In this document: positions 31,422-38,988 of the stretch, one piece after another
Layout: each line of letters starts with the position of its first letter
How positions within the stretch are numbered: position 1 is the stretch's first letter
Position numbers and translations under genes: made by a program
Assembly: GCA_910584345.1 (NCBI GenBank)
Contig: CAJTZX010000012.1
Location: 1 to 64,000, forward strand
Direction: 5' to 3'
Source of the DNA: an uncultured Eubacterium sp.
GTDB lineage: Bacteria; Bacillota; Clostridia; Lachnospirales; Lachnospiraceae
DNA: 64,000 nt
The notes under the pieces: generated by a model
What the model was told of the DNA's origin: nothing
Database searches by the model: none
The model's input: the letters and a program-made list of their open reading frames with translations, nothing else

Positions 31422-33560
31422 ATGAAGTCATTGGTAAAATGTATACTGTCAGCAATTTTGTTTTTTATGGTTACGATTCCTTTTCGCAGTTTTTTTCATT
31501 TGACAGGGCTGACAGAAGTACGGCCGGCCGCTGTCCTGCCGCCGGTATGTGGTTTTATTATGGGGGCGTCGGGAGCGATTGGCTGTGCAGTTGGCAATCT
31601 TGCTGCAGATATTTATTCTGGGTATCCGAAAGAGATTTGTATCTGGGGATTCGGAGCACAGCTTATTTATGGTTGGCTGCCATATAAGCTTTGGTTTGGC
31701 AGAAAAAAACGGGAAATCATTCATTTTGCGAAGGCATGGGATGTGATTCGCTATATTTTTATCGTATTTTTGGATTCGATGCTTATGGCTGTGGTATTGG
31801 GCGTTATTTTGCAGAAGCATCAGCTCGGAACGCTGCTTTCACAAGATACGCTCGTGCTATTTTTTAATAATCTTGTCTTTAACCTTGTATTAGGCATACC
31901 GCTGCTCATATTGGCTGGTGTTTTCCTGGAAGATAGCAAAGGCAGGGTGTTGACGTTAAATGTGCGCTTTGTGTTAATTTTTCTGATGCTCAGTGTATTG
32001 GCGGCAGCTATGATGGGGGCTGCGTCGTATTTGGAAATGTCGCATTTTGTTACAGATCTCGTGTCGCTATGGAATCGGATTTATATTCGCGTCAGTATGG
32101 TGTTTTTTCTGCTGTGTAGTTTATCGATCTGCTTTTTGCTTCATTTGGAGAAACAGATCACGATACCGATAGAGAGTTTGGCAAAGATTGCCGGAAGCTA
32201 TGCAGACAGGGAAACATTGGAAAAGGGCGGCTGCAGGCCGGACGGCCGAAAGATAGCTTTGCAGTGTGCGGAGATTGGAAGGTGTGGAGGGGAAACAGGT
32301 ACGCTTGCATTGGCATTTCAGAAGATGATGCTGGATGTCGAGCATTATATAGCGGATATGACACAGATTACAAAGGAAAAGGAGCGGATCCGGACGGAAC
32401 TGGATGTTGCTGCAAAGCTGCAGGCCGATATGCTGCCGGATTCGCTGCATCTGCTGCATCAGTATGAGGAATTTGACATATGTGCAAGAATGGCGCCTGC
32501 AAAAGAAGTTGCAGGAGATTTCTATGATTTTTTTCTGACGGATGAAGATCATTTGATGTTTTTGATTGCGGACGTATCAGGAAAAGGAGTGCCGGCGGCT
32601 TTGTTTACGGTCGTTTCCAAGACAATTTTACAGAATTTAGCCGGTCATACAGATTCGGTAAAAGATGCATTTGAAATTGCAAACAGGGCGCTTTGTAAAA
32701 ATAACAAAAACGGAATGTTTGTCACAGTTTGGATGGGTATCCTGGCACTTTCTACAGGCAGATTAGTATATGTGAACGCAGGGCACAATGCGCCGCTGTT
32801 AAAGCAGGGAGATGGACCATATGCGTATGGCCTGGAAAGAACGGGATTTGTATTGGCAGGAATGGAAGAGATGCAGTATGAGCAAAAAGAGGTAATGCTA
32901 AAGGCAGGCGATACTTTATTTCTCTATACGGATGGAGTTACCGAAGCAAAAAATAAAGACCAGGAAATGTATGGGGAAGGACGTCTGCAAAATGTTTTGA
33001 ATGCAAGATGGCAAGAAGGAACAGAGGAACTACTGGCAGCAGTGTGGGAAGATGTAACTGTATTTCAGGGAAGAGAAGAACAATTCGATGATATTACAAT
33101 GCTTGCCGTGCGCTATCATGGCTGTGCATACAAAAAATATACAGGGGCGGCAGAGCTTTCCTGTCTGGCGGAGATTATGGAGTTTTTGAACTGGGAATTC
33201 AGAGAACGAAAGGTGCCTGAGTCTGCAGCAAATACGGTGCGGATGGTTACAGATGAAATTGTTTCTAATATCTGCTATTACAGCGGAGCACATTTTGTAA
33301 CAGTAATGATGAAAATAAATACGGTAGAAACGCAGAAAGATAATCAGGGAGGACGTGGGACTAAAATCACGCTTATTTTTGAAGATGACGGAGCAGCATA
33401 TAATCCTTTGGAAAAGGAGAAGCCGGATCTTACAAAAGGGCTGGAAGAACGAAAGCCGGGCGGACTTGGCATTTATCTCGTTAAAAAATATATGGATGAT
33501 ATCACGTATACCTATGTGGAGAATAAGAACAGACTCATTGTAAAAAGGATATGGGTATAA
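31422..33560 (+). CDS. Membrane sensor fused to SpoIIE/RsbU phosphatase and RsbW-like kinase
   Basis: 712 residues in three parts. Residues ~1-250 contain about seven helices of the ECF S-component-like type. A linker (RIRTELDVAAKLQADMLP) leads to a PP2C/SpoIIE domain (~330-560) with the metal-binding Asp residues in GDFYDFF, IADVSGKG, TDGVTEAKN and FDDITML. The last ~140 residues are a GHKL ATPase of the RsbW/SpoIIAB kind: TDEIVSN (N box), EDDGAAYNPL (G1) and GGLGIYLVKKYMDD (G2). One protein therefore carries both the phosphatase and the kinase that act on the operon's STAS protein. AGGAGG precedes the ATG. It is the last gene of the operon. Confidence 0.9.
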   Translation: MKSLVKCILSAILFFMVTIPFRSFFHLTGLTEVRPAAVLPPVCGFIMGASGAIGCAVGNLAADIYSGYPKEICIWGFGAQLIYGWLPYKLWFGRKKREIIHFAKAWDVIRYIFIVFLDSMLMAVVLGVILQKHQLGTLLSQDTLVLFFNNLVFNLVLGIPLLILAGVFLEDSKGRVLTLNVRFVLIFLMLSVLAAAMMGAASYLEMSHFVTDLVSLWNRIYIRVSMVFFLLCSLSICFLLHLEKQITIPIESLAKIAGSYADRETLEKGGCRPDGRKIALQCAEIGRCGGETGTLALAFQKMMLDVEHYIADMTQITKEKERIRTELDVAAKLQADMLPDSLHLLHQYEEFDICARMAPAKEVAGDFYDFFLTDEDHLMFLIADVSGKGVPAALFTVVSKTILQNLAGHTDSVKDAFEIANRALCKNNKNGMFVTVWMGILALSTGRLVYVNAGHNAPLLKQGDGPYAYGLERTGFVLAGMEEMQYEQKEVMLKAGDTLFLYTDGVTEAKNKDQEMYGEGRLQNVLNARWQEGTEELLAAVWEDVTVFQGREEQFDDITMLAVRYHGCAYKKYTGAAELSCLAEIMEFLNWEFRERKVPESAANTVRMVTDEIVSNICYYSGAHFVTVMMKINTVETQKDNQGGRGTKITLIFEDDGAAYNPLEKEKPDLTKGLEERKPGGLGIYLVKKYMDDITYTYVENKNRLIVKRIWV

Positions 33561-33601
33561 AAACAGGGGACTGTCGTTTCGTGCGACAGTCCCCTGTTTT
33601 T
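33559..33601 (+). terminator. Very strong intrinsic terminator of the toxin operon
   Basis: An 18-bp perfect stem: the arm 33559-33576 (AAAAACAGGGGACTGTCG) pairs with 33584-33601, with a 7-nt loop. The 3' arm ends in TTTTT. It starts inside the stop codon of the SpoIIE-RsbW gene and marks the operon's right border. Confidence 0.92.
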
Positions 33602-33649
33602 ATATGTTCTGTAACAAATGAAATAAGAAAGTCCGTGCTATTGTTACTG

Positions 33650-34186
33650 TTACTGTGTAAGCGCTACTTTGCCTTTTACCATGTCTGTCAGAATTTGTGC
33701 TGCATCATCCATGTCGGAACCTTCCAGATCGGAAATCATTTTATCATAAGAACTGTCAAAGTCATTCAGATGGCTGTGGGAAAATATCTACCAGTAATTC
33801 TACACCCCAGGCTTTGCATGCCGCCTGCTGTTCCTCGTTGTATTCTGCGATAATAGATTCTTTGCTGTCTGTAGAAAATGTGCTGCCTGTCGAATCTGTA
33901 ACACCGGTTCCGTAATTTGGGAATGGATAGTTATGGAATCCTACGCCTGTTGTTTTCTTGTAATTTTTATCTTCCGATTCTTTTTTGATCTCTTCTTCAG
34001 TGCGGTAGCGGTGGCCGTTTTCGTCGATTTCGTAATTGGTTCCTTCAATTCCCCAGTTAACAAGTACCTGGCCTTCATCAGAGCAGATATAATCTAAAAA
34101 TTTAATTGCGGCTACCGGATCTTCACAGGCTGTTGTAATACCAACGCCCTGGCCGGTTGCAAGACCCTGATACATGGACAAATTAC
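33650..34186 (-). pseudogene. 3' fragment of an ABC solute-binding protein, frameshifted
   Basis: On the minus strand, YQGLATGQGVGITTACEDP, FLDYICSDEGQVLVNWG and YEIDENGHRYRTEEEIKK are typical of the C-terminal lobe of LplA-type binding proteins. The frame stops at 33762, but the expected ending (HLNDFDSSYDKMISDLEG, then ILTDMVKGKVALTQ) continues in another frame to a TAA at 33650-33652, so there is a frameshift near 33775. The N-terminal two-thirds are missing and are replaced upstream by unrelated sequence near 34186. It is dead and has no transport partners beside it. Confidence 0.8.
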
Positions 34187-34187
34187 G

Positions 34188-34370
34188 GTGCGTTCTCTGG
34201 CAAAGAGTGAAGATCAAAATATACCGAAGTTTCATGGATTGGTTGAGGATGTGGCTGTGCTGGGGAATAAACGGCCGCCGGAGTGGAGTGTAGATCGGAT
34301 GGGGCTGCATGTGAGGATGCAGATTACAGACAGGAGATTTCCGGTAGTGCTGCGGGTACGGGTAAAATAA
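34188..34370 (+). pseudogene. 3' fragment of a glycoside hydrolase-like gene (possibly GH29 fucosidase)
   Basis: 60 codons read RSLAKSEDQNIPKFHGLVEDVAVLG and then EWSVDRMGLHVRMQ, ending in PVVLRVRVK (quoted in parts). This looks like the last strands of a carbohydrate-active enzyme, most like the C-terminal beta domain of alpha-L-fucosidases. There is no catalytic sequence. It abuts the fragment on the other strand at ~34186, so a junction lies there. The family guess is weak. Confidence 0.4.
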
Positions 34371-34412
34371 AGGCATTTTTGAAGCTTTAAAAAAAGTTTA
34401 AATCGTGCTCAA

Positions 34413-34490
34413 AATTATCTGATCGAGGATGATATCCTGACTTTGACTCTGATTGATACAGGAACACATGCCGATTTGTTTCAGGCTTAA
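34413..34490 (+). pseudogene. 3' remnant of a YafQ/RelE-family toxin
   Basis: The 25 codons before TAA at 34488-34490 encode an ending with DDILTLTLIDTGTHADLF. This matches the last two strands of YafQ-type mRNA interferases (L-x-L-x-x-x-G-x-H-x-D-L-F, with the catalytic His). The rest of the toxin and its antitoxin are absent. From 34371 to 34597 I see nothing else. Confidence 0.55.
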
Positions 34491-34597
34491 AAATGATAAG
34501 TTACACTTTTACAGAACTTTTTGATCGAACAATGGTATTGTAAGAAATAGAATGCTACCATATCACGACGATCCTTATTGCCGGGGATAGGATTCTA

Positions 34598-34626
34598 TTG
34601 ACATACAGTAAAAAAGTTAGTAAATT
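34598..34626 (+). promoter_or_regulatory. Promoter of the LacI-family regulator gene
   Basis: TTGACA (34598-34603), 17-nt spacer and TAAATT (34621-34626). The overlapping TTAGTAAA is a half of the palindrome at 35845-35856, hinting at autoregulation. Confidence 0.6.
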
Positions 34627-34655
34627 GTTTAGTGAGAAAGTAGTGGAGGTGTTAT

Positions 34656-35651
34656 ATGGCAACAATTAAAGATATTGCACAGCTGGTAGGTGTCTCATCA
34701 GCTACGGTATCCAGAGTATTGAATTATGATGAAACCATATCTGTAAATGAGGAAACAAGAGAGGCCATTTTTGAAGCAGCGGAAAAGCTGCAGTACCGTA
34801 AAAAGGTGGTATATCCGAAAATTGAAAATGTAGCGCTGTTGTTTTGGTCTTCGGATAAAGAAGAACTGGAGGACATTTATTACCGTTCGATTTGTGAAGA
34901 GATGAGGCGTCAGGCAGAAAAGAGAAATGTGCAAATTACGCTCATAACAAAAAGCGACGGCATAGAGTCCGTGCCCCCAAATGCGAAAGCGTTTATAGGG
35001 ATTGGATGGTTTTCGCAGAAGGAAATTGACGCGCTGAAAAAAATAACAGATCAGGGTGTTTTTGTAGAAACGTCTCCAGATGAAAGCCTGTATGATTCGG
35101 TACGGTCCAATCTGGATTCTATCGTGACACAGATTGTGGACTTTTTTGTAGCAAAAAAGCATAAGAATATTGGATTTATCGGGCCTTCCGATTATGATAT
35201 TCAGACGTTTGAAAAAGTAATGGATGTAAGACAGTGGTCGTTTATTGAAAGTGTGAAATATTATGGATTGTATCAGGAGAGAAATATTTATGTTGCTGAT
35301 GCGCTGACGGTAAAAGAAGGATACCGGATCGGAATCAGAATGGTGGAAGAGTTAGGGGACCGGTTGCCGACTGCTGTTTGTATCGCCAGCGATACTTTAG
35401 CGGTTGGGATTTTGCAGGCATTTAATGAAAAGGGGGTATTGATACCAAAGAGGACAGAAGTATTCAGCATTAACGATATTAATGTTGCGCAATATGTGTC
35501 TCCGCCTTTAACGACGTTTCATATTGACATACCTGCCATGTGTGAGAGTGCGCTGGATCTGTTACAGGAACGTCTGATTAAAAAGAGAGAGATCACAAAA
35601 ACAGTGTATATTAATGGAAAACCGATTTTTCGTAAAAGTTGTGTCAAATAA
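34656..35651 (+). CDS. LacI-family regulator of the galactan locus
   Basis: 331 residues. The N-terminal HTH and hinge helix are complete (ATIKDIAQLVGVSSATVSRVLN in the first 24 residues), and the sugar-binding periplasmic-like core follows (GFIGPSDYDIQTF, IASDTLAVGILQAFNEKG, PPLTTFHIDIP). It resembles GalR/MsmR/GanR-type regulators of galacto-oligosaccharide use. Its likely target is the 14-bp palindrome in the promoter of the GH53 gene 200 bp downstream. Ribosome site GGAGGTG. It is monocistronic, ending at a strong terminator. Confidence 0.92.
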   Translation: MATIKDIAQLVGVSSATVSRVLNYDETISVNEETREAIFEAAEKLQYRKKVVYPKIENVALLFWSSDKEELEDIYYRSICEEMRRQAEKRNVQITLITKSDGIESVPPNAKAFIGIGWFSQKEIDALKKITDQGVFVETSPDESLYDSVRSNLDSIVTQIVDFFVAKKHKNIGFIGPSDYDIQTFEKVMDVRQWSFIESVKYYGLYQERNIYVADALTVKEGYRIGIRMVEELGDRLPTAVCIASDTLAVGILQAFNEKGVLIPKRTEVFSINDINVAQYVSPPLTTFHIDIPAMCESALDLLQERLIKKREITKTVYINGKPIFRKSCVK

Positions 35652-35661
35652 AACAAAGGGG

Positions 35662-35700
35662 AACCTTTCTGGCTGTAAGGAGCAGCAGAAAGGTTTTTTT
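35662..35700 (+). terminator. Intrinsic terminator of the LacI-family gene
   Basis: AACCTTTCTG (35662-35671) pairs with CAGAAAGGTT (35686-35695), with a further inner GCTG/CAGC pairing, followed by seven T. Confidence 0.9.
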
Positions 35701-35803
35701 GTGTATAAATTACAATGAGAATCATTTTGGAGACAGAAAAACGCTGTTTTTTTGTGCAATACGATGAAAAATGAAATTTGACTATTTTTTGTTTTATAGA
35801 TGA

Positions 35804-35857
35804 TTGACAAAATAGTAAAACGTTGCTAATATATTAATAAATAATTTACTAGTAAAT
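35804..35857 (+). promoter_or_regulatory. Promoter and LacI-type operator of the galactan operon
   Basis: TTGACA (35804-35809), a 17-nt spacer and TAATAT (35827-35832). A perfect 14-bp palindrome, ATTTACTAGTAAAT, lies at 35844-35857, just after the transcription start. That is the place where a repressor would block RNA polymerase. The stretch between the preceding terminator and this promoter holds no gene. Confidence 0.8.
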
Positions 35858-35894
35858 AAATAAAATATTTATCAAATGGAGGTAAAACCGAGCA

Positions 35895-37010
35895 GTGGAT
35901 AAGAGTTTTATTAGAGGAATGGACATTTCAACACTGTTGGAACTGGAAAAATCGGGAGCCGTATATTATGAAAACGGGCAGCAGAAAGAGTTGCTGGATA
36001 TTTTGAAAAACAATGGAGTGAATCTGATCCGGCTTCGAATCTGGAATGATCCTTACGATGAATCTGGTTGTGTTTATGGAGGAGGAGGGAATGATTTTGA
36101 CTCGGTATTAAAAATGGCGGAAAAAATTCGTAAGAAAGAATTGATGTTTTTACTGGATTTTCATTACAGTGATTTTTGGACAGATCCAAAGAAACAGGTA
36201 AAGCCCAAAAAATGGAAGTCATTATCAGGCGACGCATTGAAAGCAGCGTTGTATCACTACACAGAACAGATTTTATTGGAATTAAAGAAAAACGATTTGG
36301 TGCCAGATATGGTGCAGATTGGAAACGAGATTACAAATGGTCTGCTTTGGCCGGACGGACAGCTGCCAACGTACCGAAACAGGGAAAAGGAGCAGCCACA
36401 TCGTGATTATCAGCATATGTTTTCGCTGCTGGAACAAGGAATTCGGGCAGTGAGAAATGCAGCTGACCAGGCAAAGATTATTCTGCATTTGGATTATGGC
36501 GGCGACAACGGTCTTTATCGGGAATGGTTTGATGCAGCGACGGACAATGGTATTGACTATGATATGATAGGACTTTCTTATTACCCGTACTGGCATGGTA
36601 CGTTGGAAGATCTGGAAGCAAATCTGCAGGATATTAGCCGGCGGTATCAAAAAGATGTTTTGGTGGTGGAAACGTCTTATGGATTTACGTTGGAAGACCG
36701 GGAGGGGTGTTCTCTGCTGTTTACGAAAGAACTTGCAGCGCAGACAAAATATGCGCCGACTCCGCAGGGGCAAAAAGAGTTTATCGAAGAACTGATTCAA
36801 TGTATCCACAGAGTAAAAGACAGAAGAGGGAGAGGGTTTGTATATTGGGAGCCTGCATGGATTCCTGCCGGATATTCTACCTGGGCTACACCAGAGGGCC
36901 AAAAGTATATGGGCGATACCGCTCCACAGGGCAATACCTGGGCGAATCAGGCGTTGTTTGATTATAATGGCAATGCGCTGCCTGCATTGGCAGCTATTAG
37001 AGATAGTTAA
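35895..37010 (+). CDS. GH53 endo-beta-1,4-galactanase, intracellular
   Basis: 371 residues. It opens with RGMDISTLLELEKSGAVYY and has IRLRIWNDPYD, LLDFHYSDFWTDP, the acid/base Glu145 in GNEITNG and the nucleophile Glu259 in VVETSYGFT, followed by G-F-V-Y-W-E-P-A-W. These identify GH53 enzymes that cut beta-1,4-galactan. There is no signal peptide, so it works on imported galacto-oligosaccharides. The start is a GTG at 35895 with GGAGG 11 nt upstream. It is the first gene of an operon with the binding protein and permease. Confidence 0.95.
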   Translation: MDKSFIRGMDISTLLELEKSGAVYYENGQQKELLDILKNNGVNLIRLRIWNDPYDESGCVYGGGGNDFDSVLKMAEKIRKKELMFLLDFHYSDFWTDPKKQVKPKKWKSLSGDALKAALYHYTEQILLELKKNDLVPDMVQIGNEITNGLLWPDGQLPTYRNREKEQPHRDYQHMFSLLEQGIRAVRNAADQAKIILHLDYGGDNGLYREWFDAATDNGIDYDMIGLSYYPYWHGTLEDLEANLQDISRRYQKDVLVVETSYGFTLEDREGCSLLFTKELAAQTKYAPTPQGQKEFIEELIQCIHRVKDRRGRGFVYWEPAWIPAGYSTWATPEGQKYMGDTAPQGNTWANQALFDYNGNALPALAAIRDS

Positions 37011-37027
37011 TCCCCATTAAAGCGTCA

Positions 37028-37050
37028 GCCAGAGAATAAAAAAATCTGGC
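37028..37050 (+). other. Small hairpin between GH53 and binding-protein genes
   Basis: GCCAGA (37028-37033) pairs with TCTGGC (37045-37050) across an A-rich loop. No U-run follows. Such structures often raise the stability of binding-protein mRNA. Confidence 0.4.
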
Positions 37051-37122
37051 AGCAGCGCAAGGAGTTACCTGAACGGTTGCAATTTGAAATATCAGCAAGG
37101 TTAGAAAGAGAGGAAAACCAGG

Positions 37123-38376
37123 ATGAAAAAGAAAATGATTTGTATGGTACTGGGAATGATCGTAGCAGGCGCTATGGTAGGCTGCGGCAGCAGTGGAAAG
37201 GCAGATGGAAACGAAGGCAGTCAGCAGGCATCGTCTGATGCAGCGGATGGGGCCGGCGGTGGAGACAATACTGCCGTCATCTGGACGAATCTGGAAAATG
37301 AGGCTAAGGTATTGTCAGAATATGCTCAAAAGTGGGAAACCGAAACCGGTAAAAAAGTGGAAGTGATTCATGAGACGGCAGATATTCAGCAGTTTGCGCA
37401 GGCGGTAAAAAGTGCGGATGGGCCGGATGGAATCTATGGGGTGGCAAACGACCAGCTGGCTAATTATATTGATGCGGGACTTGTGCAGGAAGTTCCAGAG
37501 GATGTATATAAGGATGAAGATTATGTAGCTGCGTCCGTGCAGGCATGCTACGCGCAGGGAAAACGTTATGGGGTTCCTGTAGCGGTTGAGACAAACGCAT
37601 TATTTTATAATACAGAAAAAATAAAGGAACTGCCGCAGTCGTGGGAAGCGTTGCTGGATGTTGCAAAAGAGCAGGGCGGTATACAGTTCGACGCTACGAG
37701 CATTTATTACGATCTTGGATTTTTACGGGCGTATGACAGTTATATTTTCCGTTATGCAGATGGCAGCTATGACGTGGAAGATATCGGACTTGGAAATGAA
37801 AATGCTGTAAAAGCGTATGCGTTTATTCAGCAGTTGGCAGCAGATTATAAGTTTATCTCTTCTGATATTACGAGTGATACGGCGAAAAGTAATTTCCAAA
37901 ATGGTGTGACGGCATTTTACATAGGAGGTCCTTGGGATATTGACGGTTTAAAAAACGCTGGGACCCCATTTGCAGTAGCGCCAATGCCGCAGCTAAACGG
38001 AAAAGATTTTGTAACGCCGGTAGGCACACAGGTTGGATTTGTAAGTGCAAAGTCTGACAGTCAGGAGACGGTATGGGAATTTTATCAGTATTTAATGGAA
38101 AATTCTGCAGTTGACGTATACAATGCGGGCGGAAGAATCCCGGCTTTACTGGCAGCGCAGGATAAAATTGAAAAAAATGAAGAGACACAGAGTTTTATCA
38201 CGCAGATATCTTATGGGGAACCAATGCCGACTGCCTCAGAATTAGGGCAGGTGTGGACGCCATTTTCGGATAATATGAAGCTGATGTTTAACGGGCAGGT
38301 GACGCCGGAGCAGGCAGCAGAATATATCGGAACGCAGGTGGCAGAAGGAATTGAAATGATGAATTCCGGTAAATAA
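37123..38376 (+). CDS. Galacto-oligosaccharide/maltodextrin-type ABC solute-binding lipoprotein
   Basis: 417 residues. A lipoprotein signal ends at GAMVGCGS (lipobox AMVGC). The body has the MalE/GanS pattern: VIWTNLENEAKVLSEYAQKWE near residue 51-71, GVPVAVETNALFYN, FYIGGPWDIDG and QVGFVSAKSD. It would deliver oligosaccharides, probably galactan fragments given the neighbours, to the membrane permeases. GAGAGGAAAACCAGG precedes the ATG. The partner permease gene downstream is truncated, so the uptake system may no longer work unless permeases exist elsewhere. Confidence 0.92.
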   Translation: MKKKMICMVLGMIVAGAMVGCGSSGKADGNEGSQQASSDAADGAGGGDNTAVIWTNLENEAKVLSEYAQKWETETGKKVEVIHETADIQQFAQAVKSADGPDGIYGVANDQLANYIDAGLVQEVPEDVYKDEDYVAASVQACYAQGKRYGVPVAVETNALFYNTEKIKELPQSWEALLDVAKEQGGIQFDATSIYYDLGFLRAYDSYIFRYADGSYDVEDIGLGNENAVKAYAFIQQLAADYKFISSDITSDTAKSNFQNGVTAFYIGGPWDIDGLKNAGTPFAVAPMPQLNGKDFVTPVGTQVGFVSAKSDSQETVWEFYQYLMENSAVDVYNAGGRIPALLAAQDKIEKNEETQSFITQISYGEPMPTASELGQVWTPFSDNMKLMFNGQVTPEQAAEYIGTQVAEGIEMMNSGK

Positions 38377-38397
38377 ACAAGGTCAGGAGGAATAGGA

Positions 38398-38988
38398 ATG
38401 CGTGGAAATAAGAAAGCGGGAAGAATTGCGTATGCATTCATAGCGCCTGCATTGGTGTCCATCTCAATTTTTACGGTTTTGCCAATTGTATATACAATTT
38501 TTATATCATTTACAAACTATAACATGTATCATCTGGATGATTTTAGTTTTGTAGGGATTGTCAACTATTTGGACGTATTAAGCGGGAGTATCAGCAAAGT
38601 GTTTTTCCCGGTGCTTGGATGGACGCTTGTATTTGCAGCGCTCAGTACGGTTGGGGCGTATTTGATCGGAATGGGGCTTGCTGTATTATTAAACAATCCG
38701 CATATGCGGGAAGCAAAGATTTATAAATCTCTGCTCATTGTTCCATGGGCGCTTCCGGCTACCATTGCTATTTTGGCATGGCAGGGATTGTTAAACGAGC
38801 AATACGGCGGGATTAATAATCTCCTACATATGCTGGGAATTTCCGGCATTCCATGGATGACAGATGTATTTTGGGCCAGAACAGGCATTATTATCGTCAA
38901 TCTTTGGCTTGGATTTCCGTATATGCTGAATGTATGTCTGGGCGGGCTTCAGTCGATCGATCAAGGTTTTATTGGGAGCGGCTCTTAG
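38398..38988 (+). pseudogene. MalF/GanP-type sugar permease, truncated by a deletion
   Basis: The 196 codons match the first two-thirds of a sugar ABC permease: FIAPALVSISIFTVLPIVYTIF, SFTNYNMY, YKSLLIVPWALPATIAILAWQ and WLGFPYMLNVCLGGLQSID. The normal EAA loop (D-x-Y-E-A-A-x-x-D-G-A) and the last helix are missing. Sequence after about 38967 belongs to the signal peptide of a secreted GH53 enzyme in another frame. A deletion therefore removed the permease end, presumably the second permease, and the start of the GH53 gene. Confidence 0.85.

Noticed and set aside
36282..36902. 206-codon minus-strand open frame inside the GH53 gene
   Set aside because: Antisense to catalytic motifs of a clear enzyme; no ribosome site.
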